This document shows positions 17,374 to 24,991 of a stretch of DNA of 64,000 nt, piece after piece. The position numbers and the translations under genes are program-made. The DNA is from Denitromonas sp. GTDB taxonomy: Bacteria; Pseudomonadota; Gammaproteobacteria; Burkholderiales; Rhodocyclaceae. A model generated the notes under the pieces. That model had not been told where the DNA came from, did no database searches, and saw only the letters and a list, made by a program, of their open reading frames with translations. Where the stretch lies: assembly GCF_034676725.1 (NCBI RefSeq), contig NZ_JAUCBR010000004.1, forward strand, positions 2,880,001 through 2,944,000. Reading direction: 5' to 3'. Numbering within the stretch: position 1 is the first letter of the stretch; each line of letters begins with the position of its first letter.

Positions 17374-18012
17374 ATGATCGTCGCCTTGCTCAACCAGAAA
17401 GGCGGCGTCGGCAAGACCACGCTCGCCACCCACATCGCGGGCGAACTCGCGCTGCGCGGTCAACAGGTCATCCTGCTGGATGCCGACCCGCAAGGTTCAT
17501 CACTGGACTGGACGCAACGGCGCAGCCAGCAAGGGCTGCCACGGCTGTTCAGCGCCGTGGGCCTCGCACGGGAAACGCTGCACCAGGAAGCGCCCGAACT
17601 CGCCCGGCGCTGCGATCACCTCGTCATCGACGGCCCGCCACGCATCGCCGCACTCGCGCGCTCCGCGCTGTTGGCGGCCGACCGCGTGCTGGTGCCGGTG
17701 CAGCCGAGCCCCTACGACCTCTGGGCCAGCGCCGAGATGGTGGCGTTGATCCGCGAGGCGCAACTGTTCAGGCCAGCGCTGCGCGCGGCCTTCGTCATCA
17801 ACCGGCGTGTGGTGCGCACCGTCATCGGACGCGAAGCGCGTGGCGCGCTCGCTGAGCAGCCGCTGCCCGCACTGCACGCGGAAATCCGCCAGCGCATCGT
17901 CTTCGCCGACAGCGTGGCCGCCGGGCGGCTTGCACGAGAAACTGCGCCAGATAGCGCCGCCGCACGCGAGATCGCGGCGCTGGCCGACGAGCTGCTGAGG
18001 TGGTCGCCATGA
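17374..18012 (+). CDS. parA: ParA-family partition ATPase
   Basis: A 212-aa Walker-type ATPase. The deviant Walker A is KGGVGKTT (9-16). LLDADPQGSS (about 35-44) and HLVIDGPPR (about 88-96) are the A' and B motifs. It lacks the N-terminal HTH of large ParA proteins, so another factor must regulate it. The start at 17374 follows GGAGGG. Its last bases overlap the next small gene (ATGA). A roughly 40-aa upstream extension in frame is not needed. It serves segregation or stability of the excised element. Confidence 0.93.
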   Translation: MIVALLNQKGGVGKTTLATHIAGELALRGQQVILLDADPQGSSLDWTQRRSQQGLPRLFSAVGLARETLHQEAPELARRCDHLVIDGPPRIAALARSALLAADRVLVPVQPSPYDLWASAEMVALIREAQLFRPALRAAFVINRRVVRTVIGREARGALAEQPLPALHAEIRQRIVFADSVAAGRLARETAPDSAAAREIAALADELLRWSP

Positions 18013-18251
18013 GTGGCAAGCGCATCGCCATCGGCGTGCGACCGCCGGCGAATCCGCAGGCCGAAGCCTGGATTCGCCAAGGCGACGCCAACGGCGTCCA
18101 GAAAAGCGACCTCTACACCGCGCGCCTGACGCTCGACGTGACGCCCGCCATGCGCGCCCGCATCAAGGTCTCGGCCTTCACGCAGGGCGTGACGGTGGCC
18201 GAGCTGCTGCGCGCGCTACTGGAACGCGAGTTCCCGGAGCACACGCCATGA
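18009..18251 (+). CDS. Small ParA partner, possibly ribbon-helix-helix
   Basis: An 80-aa basic protein overlapping parA by 4 nt and the following gene by 4 nt. The pattern KSDLYTARLTLDVTPAMRAR, then IKVSAFTQGVTVAELLRALL has the strand-helix-helix look of a ribbon-helix-helix DNA-binding protein. In parA operons the second small gene is usually the centromere-binding partner, which is the role proposed here by context. Confidence 0.75.
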   Translation: MSGKRIAIGVRPPANPQAEAWIRQGDANGVQKSDLYTARLTLDVTPAMRARIKVSAFTQGVTVAELLRALLEREFPEHTP

Positions 18252-18793
18252 ACTCCGCCGCGCAGGCACAGATTCATAAAAGCGCGGCTGCGCCGCCGCC
18301 TTCACCGCAGCCGCTCGCATCACTCGACAGTCGCGTGCCGCTCACCCGCGTATCGCTCGCCTACGTAGAGCAGCGCATCAATCTCTATCTGCGCTTCGGC
18401 AATCCGGCGCGCACCGTGCAACTCGACCGCTGGCGGCGCTGCGCGGTGTTCCTGCCAACAGCGATCTTCTGCCGCATCCGCTGGGAGTCGAACGACTACG
18501 GCACGACACGCTGGCAACTCATGGTGATGCAAGCCTGCACGCCGCTGGATGCCATGCAGAGCATTCCCGGTATTCGTCCCGGCGCGCGCCTGCTGCTGCA
18601 CGCCGAAGGCGAACAGAAAGTGCGAGCGGTGCTCGCGCAGATCGACGCCATCGAAGCACTGGGCATCGAGGCCATCGACGTGTCGCCCGCGTACTGGCGC
18701 ACGCTAGGCAACCGTCTGGCTGCGCGTCTGCCGCTGCCGGCGTACAGCGCCGAACGGCACGCGGCCTGGCTGGCCGGGAGAGCACTGCAATGA
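18248..18793 (+). CDS. DUF2840 family protein
   Basis: A 181-aa ICE backbone protein of unknown function, found between parA and traF in Tn4371-like elements. Recognisable blocks are LTRVSLAYVEQRINLYLRFG (about 32-51), FGNPARTVQLDRWRRCAVFL and YGTTRWQLMVMQA. It overlaps the upstream gene and the traF gene by 4 nt each, so it is expressed with them. Confidence 0.85.
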   Translation: MNSAAQAQIHKSAAAPPPSPQPLASLDSRVPLTRVSLAYVEQRINLYLRFGNPARTVQLDRWRRCAVFLPTAIFCRIRWESNDYGTTRWQLMVMQACTPLDAMQSIPGIRPGARLLLHAEGEQKVRAVLAQIDAIEALGIEAIDVSPAYWRTLGNRLAARLPLPAYSAERHAAWLAGRALQ

Positions 18794-19353
18794 CCGCGAC
18801 GACCACAACCCTTCCTCGCTCACGCATGCGCGCCCGCTTCGCGTTGGCTGCACTCGCTGCCTGCGGCCTCGCTGCGCTGGCCTGGGCGGCCTTCGTGCAG
18901 CCTGCGGTGCGCATCGTCTACAACCCGTCCGACAGCGTTCCAGTCGGCTGGTATCGCATCGAACCGGCGCACTCGCTGCCTGGTGCGTTGCACGTCGGCA
19001 GCATCGTGCTGACCACCTTGCCGGCAGACGCCGCCGCGCTCGCCGCGCAGCGCGGCTACCTGCCGTCGCACATTCCACTGCTCAAACGTGTTGGCGCGGT
19101 CGCGCCGCAACACGTCTGCATCGTGAATGGCATCGTGCGCATCGACGGCGTGCCGGTGGCCGCCGTGCTGCGCACCGATCGCTGGGGCCGGCCGCTGCCA
19201 TCCTGGCCGCCGTGCAGGCAGCTCGCCGAGGGAGAACTGTTCCTGCTCAGCGTCACCAACCCGGCATCCTTCGACAGCCGCTACTTCGGGCCGGTCAGCG
19301 CCGCCGCCGTGCTCGGCGTGGCGCGACCGATCCGCCGGGAGACTCAGCCGTGA
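18790..19353 (+). CDS. traF: TraF-like S26 family signal peptidase
   Basis: A 187-aa membrane serine protease of conjugation systems. One N-terminal transmembrane helix (about 15-37) is followed by the catalytic-serine motif NPSDSVPVGWYR (45-56, likely Ser49). The general-base lysine is in HIPLLKRVGA (about 95-104). In RP4 TraF processes and cyclises the TrbC pilin, so the substrate here is likely the TrbC encoded at 28490. The S26 fold ends with SFDSRYFGPVSAAAVLG (G-D/S-SRYFG box). Confidence 0.9.
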   Translation: MTATTTTLPRSRMRARFALAALAACGLAALAWAAFVQPAVRIVYNPSDSVPVGWYRIEPAHSLPGALHVGSIVLTTLPADAAALAAQRGYLPSHIPLLKRVGAVAPQHVCIVNGIVRIDGVPVAAVLRTDRWGRPLPSWPPCRQLAEGELFLLSVTNPASFDSRYFGPVSAAAVLGVARPIRRETQP

Positions 19354-19753
19354 CGGCGCACCTTGTTGCGCCGTTCGGCATGTCGTTGCCGTGTTCATGC
19401 CGGTGCAGCGCGCGTGCATTCGCACCGCGCATCGCCCGGCACTCCCCCGTGCAGACAGCTTGCCCCGAGCGCGCCATGCCGCAGGCATGGCTGGCGCTCG
19501 CCGGCGGCTGGGCTGCGCGTTGCGCGGCGCCGCCGGGGCATCGCACCCCCGTGCCGTCAGGCCGGGGGAAGATGCAGGGCAAGATTGAAGGGTGCGGCAC
19601 TCTCGTGCGCACAAAACCAGTCTGCACGTGGGGTTGGCGCGGCACGCGCCATATCGCGGCACCGTGCCGCAAGCAGTGCCAATGCCGCGTGGGCATTGGC
19701 GAAAGCGCGTGCATCGCGCCCTCTGGCGCGCTGCACTTCGCCGGAGCCGCCGC
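19354..19753 (+). other. Gene-free region with inverted repeats, presumed oriT
   Basis: This 400-bp stretch separates traF from the relaxase gene. It holds a 7-1-7 inverted repeat GCGGCAC-C-GTGCCGC (19656-19670), a 9-bp stem GCCAATGCC/GGCATTGGC with a 5-nt loop (19678-19700), and a weaker 6-bp stem GGCGCA/TGCGCC near 19366. oriT is normally next to the relaxase gene, so the nick site may be here; no nic consensus was identified. An open frame across it on each strand looks like GC-rich chance. Confidence 0.5.
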
Positions 19754-21709
19754 ATGAACCGGCGCAGCAGCGACGATGCCGACCGCTTCCGCCTTCGCCC
19801 CGGCGCGCCGAAACAACGCGGCGACGCCTTTATCTCCAAGGTGCTGCGCCAGGCCACCAAGGCGGCCAACGCCACCGGCGGCAAGCGCGGCAAGGCGCCC
19901 GGCTCGCGGCTGGGGCGCGGCCATGTGGCGGCGCGCTTCACCGGGCAGTCGCTGTCCGCGAGTTCGCGCCGCGCTACCGTCAAGGTGCGGCTGGTGTATC
20001 TCAAGCAGGCCGGCGTGCGCTCGACCATCACGCACCTGCGCTACATCGAGCGCGAGGGCGTCGGCCGCGACGGCGAGCCGGGGCAGGCATACAGCACGAC
20101 GACCGATCACGCCGACCTGGCCGCGTTCGAGGAGCGCGGTCGCGAAGACCGCCACCAGTTCCGCTTCATCGTCTCGCCGGAAGACGCCGCCGAGCTGGAA
20201 GACCTGCGGCGCTACACCCGCGACCTGATGACCCGCATGGAAGCCGACCTGGGCACGAAGCTCGATTGGGTGGCGGTGGATCACTGGAACACAGACAACC
20301 CGCACACCCACGTTGTGCTGCGCGGCAAGGACGACACCGGCAAAGACCTCATCATCTCGCAGGACTACATCACTCGCGGCATGCGCGAGCGCGCGGCCGA
20401 ACTCGCCACCGAATGGCTGGGGCCGCGCACCGAGCTGGAGATCCAGCGCGCCATGCAGCGCGAAGTGGAACAGGAGCGGTGGACCGGACTGGATCGCAGC
20501 TTGCAGCGCGAAGCCGTGGATGGCCTGGTGCATGTCGAACGCTTCAACGAACCCCGGCTGCAACGCCAGCGCCTGCTGCTGGTCGGCCGCCTGCAACGCT
20601 TGCAGCGCATGGGGCTGGCCACCGAAACCCAGCCCGGCGTGTGGGCCGTCCATACCGAGGCGGAACAAACGCTGCGCGCGATGGGTGAGCGCGGCGACAT
20701 CATCCGCACCATGCAGCGGGCGATGGGCGGCACACAGCGCGAACTGGCCGTGTTCGAGCCCGGCGAGAAGGCGCACCCGGTTATCGGCCGCGTCGCCGCC
20801 AAGGGCCTGGCCGACGAGCTGTACGACAAGGGCTACCTGGTTCTCGACGGCATCGACGGCAAGGCGCATTACATCGCGCTGCCAGCCCGCACGGAATTGG
20901 AACAGTACCCGGCCGGCGCGGTGGTGGAGGTCAAGGGCGCGGCCACCGTGCGCGCGGCGGACAAGGCCATCGCCGCACTGGCCGCCGATGGCCTGTACCG
21001 TACCGATCATCACCTGGCCGTCGCCAAGGCGCAGGCCATGCCCGGCCGCGACCCCGGCGAAGTGGTCGCGGCCCACGTCCGTCGACTGGAAGCCCTGCGC
21101 CGCGCCGGCATCGTCGAACGCCTGGGCGAAGGCGTCTGGCAAGTCCCGGCCGACCTGCCCGAGCGGGGCCGGCAGCACGACGCCCAACGCCTGGGCGGCG
21201 GCGTGGCCGTGGAACTGCGCTCGCACCTGCCTATCGAGCGGCAAGCCCGCATGATCGGCGCCACCTGGCTGGACCAGCAGTTGATCGGCGGCGGCCAGGG
21301 CCTGGGCGAGCTGGGTTTTGGTAGCGAGGTCAAGGACGCGCTGCAACAGCGTGCCGATTTCCTCGAAGAACAGGGCTTGGCCGAACGGCGCGGCCAGCGC
21401 GTGATCCTCGCGCGCAACCTGCTGGCAACCCTGCGCGGGCGGGAGGTGGCGGCAGCGGCGCAGAACATCGCTGTCGAAACCGGCCTGGAGCACCGCCCGG
21501 TGGGCGACGGTCAGCGCGTCAGCGGCATCTACCGGCGCAGCGTGATGCTGGCCAGCGGGCGTTACGCCATGCTCGATGACGGCAAGGGTTTCAGCCTGGT
21601 GCCCTGGAAGCCGGTGCTGGAGCACCAGCTTGGGCAGTCAGTGACTGCGACCATGCGAGGACCCAGTGTGTCTTGGGAGTTCGGGAAACAGCGCAGCCTG
21701 ACGATTTGA
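19754..21709 (+). CDS. VirD2-like relaxase (MOBP type) with DUF3363
   Basis: A 651-aa protein that nicks oriT and pilots DNA in transfer. The three-His metal motif is DHWNTDNPHTHVV (176-188; H177, H184, H186). The catalytic Tyr is probably in the HLRYIEREG segment near the N-terminal third. The C-terminal half is the DUF3363 domain usual in this relaxase group. The start ATG at 19754 is 10 bases after GGAG; an in-frame upstream extension to 19592 crosses the inverted-repeat region and is rejected. The large antisense frame over this gene is a GC shadow. Confidence 0.93.
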   Translation: MNRRSSDDADRFRLRPGAPKQRGDAFISKVLRQATKAANATGGKRGKAPGSRLGRGHVAARFTGQSLSASSRRATVKVRLVYLKQAGVRSTITHLRYIEREGVGRDGEPGQAYSTTTDHADLAAFEERGREDRHQFRFIVSPEDAAELEDLRRYTRDLMTRMEADLGTKLDWVAVDHWNTDNPHTHVVLRGKDDTGKDLIISQDYITRGMRERAAELATEWLGPRTELEIQRAMQREVEQERWTGLDRSLQREAVDGLVHVERFNEPRLQRQRLLLVGRLQRLQRMGLATETQPGVWAVHTEAEQTLRAMGERGDIIRTMQRAMGGTQRELAVFEPGEKAHPVIGRVAAKGLADELYDKGYLVLDGIDGKAHYIALPARTELEQYPAGAVVEVKGAATVRAADKAIAALAADGLYRTDHHLAVAKAQAMPGRDPGEVVAAHVRRLEALRRAGIVERLGEGVWQVPADLPERGRQHDAQRLGGGVAVELRSHLPIERQARMIGATWLDQQLIGGGQGLGELGFGSEVKDALQQRADFLEEQGLAERRGQRVILARNLLATLRGREVAAAAQNIAVETGLEHRPVGDGQRVSGIYRRSVMLASGRYAMLDDGKGFSLVPWKPVLEHQLGQSVTATMRGPSVSWEFGKQRSLTI

Positions 21710-21729
21710 CACAAGCACGGCGGTTCCCG

Positions 21730-22086
21730 TCACTCCAGATAACGCTTGGCCAGGAGCACCTCCGCGCGCAAGGCTTCGGCGCGTTCCATCATGTTCAGAC
21801 GTTCCAGTTCCGTCGCCGCACGCTCGCGCTCATCAATCTCCATCAACAGCACTCGGCGCACATCAGAACCGCTCAGCAGAAGCCGTTCAACTTCTGCCGA
21901 TCCTGTGCGGAAGTGATGCTGTATGGACGCGGCCTGCCCTGCGTGGATGGGCGGTGCCTCAGCATTGTCGATTGCCGCGACAAGCGCTCGGATGACCTTC
22001 GCCTCGAAGGTATGCCTGTCCTTCATGGCAGCGCGCAGATCGGCACGCAGTCGAGCCTTCACATCCCTTCCGGCATCGACTGACAT
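21730..22086 (-). CDS. GatB/YqeY-domain small protein
   Basis: A 118-aa protein resembling YqeY/GatB C-terminal-like proteins: VKARLRADLRAAMKDRHTFE, then AKVIRALVAAIDNAEAPP (about 8-45) is the family pattern, with a helical remainder. Chromosomal YqeY is about 150 aa, so this one is short. The start at 22086 has GAGGA seven bases upstream; an ATG 27 bases earlier lacks one. It is divergent from an HTH gene with which it shares a 98-bp intergenic region. The YqeY/HTH/hydrolase trio recurs in proteobacterial ICEs, as I recall; function unknown. Confidence 0.7.
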   Translation of the reverse strand: MSVDAGRDVKARLRADLRAAMKDRHTFEAKVIRALVAAIDNAEAPPIHAGQAASIQHHFRTGSAEVERLLLSGSDVRRVLLMEIDERERAATELERLNMMERAEALRAEVLLAKRYLE

Positions 22087-22116
22087 ACCTACATCCTCAA
22101 GTCTGCTGTTCATGGG

Positions 22117-22172
22117 TTGCGTGCCTACCTTGATGTTCTCTATAATTCCCTATAATACCATGAATTGGGAAT
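22117..22172 (+). promoter_or_regulatory. Promoter with dyad in the YqeY/HTH divergent region
   Basis: TTGCGT (22117-22122), 18 nt and TATAAT (22141-22146) form a strong promoter toward the HTH gene; a second TATAAT lies at 22151-22156. ATTCCC (22145-22150) and GGGAAT (22167-22172) make an inverted repeat covering the start-site region, a likely operator for the HTH protein. Confidence 0.55.
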
Positions 22173-22184
22173 GATAGAGGCTAT

Positions 22185-22613
22185 ATGGGAATGTCTGCCA
22201 GCCTTGTCACCGTCGAGCAGGCGGCTGAGCATCTAAACCTGCACCCCAAGACCGTGCTGCGCTACATCCGCGACGGACGACTGCCAGCAACGCGGGTTGG
22301 AAAGTCCTACCGCATCGCACGCACCAGACTGGACGCCTTTGCCGGCGTCGCGAGCGACCAATCAGAAACGGCGGCAGGCGTGCGAGCAACGTGCATCGTT
22401 GATATCCCCGATGTCTCCGTGGACGCGGCAGAACGACTGGCAACCTTCCTCCAGTCCGCTGCCATAGCCGGCCCGGCTGACACGCCAGCGCTGCACCTTC
22501 AAACGGCGTTCGACCCGCTCGCGAAGAGCATGAAGGTGGTGGTGATCGCCAGTCCGTCCAACGTGGCCAAGCTGCTGGAGATGTTGCAGGTACATATGAG
22601 TAATCGCTTATGA
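22185..22613 (+). CDS. Helix-turn-helix (excisionase-type) DNA-binding protein
   Basis: A 142-aa protein. The N-terminal winged HTH (about 7-55) has VTVEQAAEHLNLHPKTVLRY and IRDGRLPATRVGKSYRI, the standard excisionase/HTH_17 form. The C-terminal part (about 65-140) has mixed strands and helices of unknown role. It is translated from an AGAGG site, and its end overlaps the hydrolase gene by 4 nt, so the two are coexpressed. A dyad just upstream suggests autoregulation. Confidence 0.82.
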   Translation: MGMSASLVTVEQAAEHLNLHPKTVLRYIRDGRLPATRVGKSYRIARTRLDAFAGVASDQSETAAGVRATCIVDIPDVSVDAAERLATFLQSAAIAGPADTPALHLQTAFDPLAKSMKVVVIASPSNVAKLLEMLQVHMSNRL

Positions 22614-23503
22614 ATGATGTGGTTTACCGAAGCGCGGAAGCGGCGGCGGTCGTCGAGACGCAATACAAGCGAGTTCTGGAGCAATGGCCGGTTCCGAAGA
22701 CCGAGTTGCATGTGCCGACTCGTCAAGGTTCGACCTTTGTCGTGGCCTGCGGGCCAGAAAACGCGCCGCCCGTCGTGCTGCTCCACGGCTCGCTGGCCAA
22801 CTCGGCCGCATGGGTGCCCGATGTGGCGTTGTGGTCAACGAAGTTCAGGCTGTTCGCGATCGACATGATCGGCGAGGCCGGCTTCAGTGCGCGGGTCCGG
22901 CCCGATCTTGCCGGGGACGCCCATGCACTGTGGCTCGACGACGTTTTCGAGGGGCTGGGGCTGGGATCGGGACGGGCGCGCATCGCCATCGTCGGTACGT
23001 CACTCGGTGGATGGCTGGCACTCGACTATGCCAACAGAAGGCCAGCGGCCGTTCGCGCGCTGGCGTTGATCTGTCCGGCCGGCATCGGCCGGCAGAAGAA
23101 CCTTCTCTTGAAGGTGCTGCCGCTTCTCCTGCTCGGCTCATGGGGCAAGCGTCGGATGTGGGAACTGGTGTTCGGTCCCGCCCCCAAGGTCTTGCCGCAA
23201 GAGATGCAGCCGCTCGCTGCGCTGATGGAAAGCGTGGGGCGGGTGGTCAAGCCGCGAGTGGTGCGCATTCCACGACTGACGGACGTACAACTTGGGGAAC
23301 TCGTCATGCCGATCCTGACGATCGTCGGTGGGCGGGATGTCCTGCTGGACTCGCGAGATACGAGAGACAGGCTGCAACGGGCAGTTCCTCACGCGGAAGT
23401 CTGCTTCATCGAAGAGGGCTATCACTTTCTTCCTGACCAGGCGCCGCGCGTCATGGAATTTCTGGAGCGGAGCGCTGACGAGCCCGTCTGGCGCAAGGAG
23501 TAG
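22610..23503 (+). CDS. Alpha/beta hydrolase
   Basis: A 297-aa alpha/beta-fold hydrolase. The oxyanion region VVLLHGSLANSAAW (about 55-68), the nucleophile elbow GTSLGGW (about 127-133, Ser129), the acid in VGGRDVLLDSRD and the catalytic His in EEGYHFLPDQ (about 270-279) are all present. No signal peptide, so it is cytoplasmic. The substrate cannot be told from sequence. It is encoded with an HTH protein inside the conjugation module, an unusual place for a metabolic enzyme. Confidence 0.87.
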   Translation: MNDVVYRSAEAAAVVETQYKRVLEQWPVPKTELHVPTRQGSTFVVACGPENAPPVVLLHGSLANSAAWVPDVALWSTKFRLFAIDMIGEAGFSARVRPDLAGDAHALWLDDVFEGLGLGSGRARIAIVGTSLGGWLALDYANRRPAAVRALALICPAGIGRQKNLLLKVLPLLLLGSWGKRRMWELVFGPAPKVLPQEMQPLAALMESVGRVVKPRVVRIPRLTDVQLGELVMPILTIVGGRDVLLDSRDTRDRLQRAVPHAEVCFIEEGYHFLPDQAPRVMEFLERSADEPVWRKE

Positions 23504-23575
23504 CCCGGTTTCTCCACAGGGGTGATTGTTGTCGGAAGCAAGCGGGGCATGTTCATGTGACAAAGGTGGCCGTCG

Positions 23576-24520
23576 ATGGAATTGCGACATCTACGATGCT
23601 TTATCGCCGTAGCCGAAGAGCTTCACTTCGCGCGTGCCGCCGATAAACTGCACATTGAGCAGTCGCCGCTGTCGCGGGCCATCAAGGAGCTGGAAGAAGA
23701 ACTCGGGGTTCGTCTATTCGACAGGACGACTCGCAGCACACGATTGACGCGCGCCGGAAAGCTGTTCCTTGAGCATGTGCCGCGCGTCTTTGCTGCCCTA
23801 GATCAGGCGCGCGGCAGCGTGAGAGCTGCGGCGGCCGGCTATCAGGATCAACTGCGTATCGCATTGTCCGATGGCATCACACCACCGCGCTTTATCGCCT
23901 TGCTGGCGCAATGCCGGCAGGACGAGCCGGAGGTCGATATCCGGTTGTATGAGGTGCCGTTGTCGCAGCAGATCAGGGGATTGCACGACGACCTCTACGA
24001 CGTGGGATTCGCGCAGTCCGCCAACGTGGGCGACGGTATCCTGGCCGAAGCGGCCTGGAGCGATCCGTTGGTGGTCGCCGTACCTGCGCGGCATCCATTG
24101 CTGATGCACAAGCGCATTCCGTTGGACGAAGTGCTGCGTTATCCGCTGGTGATGTGCGATCCGCAGCTATGCGAAGGCTATGGTCGGCAGATCGCGCGTG
24201 TTCTTCGCGCCGTGGACGTGGAACCTCTTGTCGCGGAGGAAGTGGCGTCACTGGACCTGATGCTGGCACTGGTGGCGGCGGGATACGCTCTGGCGTTGGT
24301 GGGATCTTCGCAAGTCGCTGCCTGCCGGAACGCCGATGTTGTCGGCCGACCATTGGCGGGACGTTCCCCCATGCTGACCACCTACCTGCTGCGGCGCGAT
24401 GCCGAACCATCCGAGACCTTGAGCCGCTTCATTGATCGGGTCAGCCCGATCAGTGCGGAAGCGCTTCTGACAGAGGAGCCCTCGCACACATCCGACATCA
24501 CGAAGGAGATCAACTCATGA
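23576..24520 (+). CDS. LysR-family regulator of the transfer region
   Basis: A 314-aa protein with an N-terminal LysR HTH (1-60: MELRHLRCFIAVAEELHFAR, AADKLHIEQSPLSRAIKELE) and a C-terminal substrate-binding domain (about 88-290). In Tn4371 a LysR-type gene (traR) stands at this point upstream of eexN and traG and is thought to control them. The gene overlaps eexN by 4 nt, so both are in one transcript. The inducer is unknown. Confidence 0.9.
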   Translation: MELRHLRCFIAVAEELHFARAADKLHIEQSPLSRAIKELEEELGVRLFDRTTRSTRLTRAGKLFLEHVPRVFAALDQARGSVRAAAAGYQDQLRIALSDGITPPRFIALLAQCRQDEPEVDIRLYEVPLSQQIRGLHDDLYDVGFAQSANVGDGILAEAAWSDPLVVAVPARHPLLMHKRIPLDEVLRYPLVMCDPQLCEGYGRQIARVLRAVDVEPLVAEEVASLDLMLALVAAGYALALVGSSQVAACRNADVVGRPLAGRSPMLTTYLLRRDAEPSETLSRFIDRVSPISAEALLTEEPSHTSDITKEINS

Positions 24521-24771
24521 GAACGAGAACACTCACTGCGCTGTCGCTCACACTGATGATGGCCGCTTGCACCGAATCGCCACCGACGGAGACGGTCGAG
24601 TCGCTGGTCGCCAATCCCGAACGCCTGAAGGAACTGCGCGAACAGTGCCGGGCTGACCGTGCCAAGCTCGGCGACGAGCTGTGCAACGCGGTGGCCGAAG
24701 CCACACGCCGGCGCTTCATGGGCGACGGCGACGTGCCCTATACGCCGCCGACGGAGCAGCCGAAGTTCTGA
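24517..24771 (+). CDS. eexN: EexN-family entry-exclusion lipoprotein
   Basis: An 84-aa lipoprotein. The signal peptide ends in a lipobox (LMMAAC, Cys at about 19), and the mature part is short and charged: ESLVANPERLKELREQCRAD, then CNAVAEATRRRF. This is the EexN pattern. Entry-exclusion lipoproteins block redundant transfer into cells already holding the element. The start overlaps the LysR gene. Positions 24772-24991 hold no gene that I can support. Confidence 0.85.
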   Translation: MRTRTLTALSLTLMMAACTESPPTETVESLVANPERLKELREQCRADRAKLGDELCNAVAEATRRRFMGDGDVPYTPPTEQPKF

Positions 24772-24991
24772 ATCGGCGCTTCGCGCAGAAGAATTTCATC
24801 CGATTGCTCCACACGCCGCAACGCGCTGTCGTTCGCGGCGCTTCTCTTGTGCGTGCGTCAGTAAGAAGTATTGCGTTTTCGCCTCGAATTGTGCCGATAA
24901 CAGTCTTTGACCGGCACTGATCCGGCACCGAACCTGACACCTGCGGCACTCGCTTCGCCGCTCAACGTGCAGGAGACATTCGGAGGCCGAA

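Noticed and set aside
16220..17377. 385-codon frame overlapping repA in another frame
   Set aside because: It has no family pattern, whereas the 16245 frame carries the RepA motifs and ends just before the iterons.
19295..21625. 776-codon minus-strand frame opposite the relaxase gene
   Set aside because: It is a GC-rich shadow of a gene with clear relaxase motifs, has no recognisable domain and crosses the presumed oriT.
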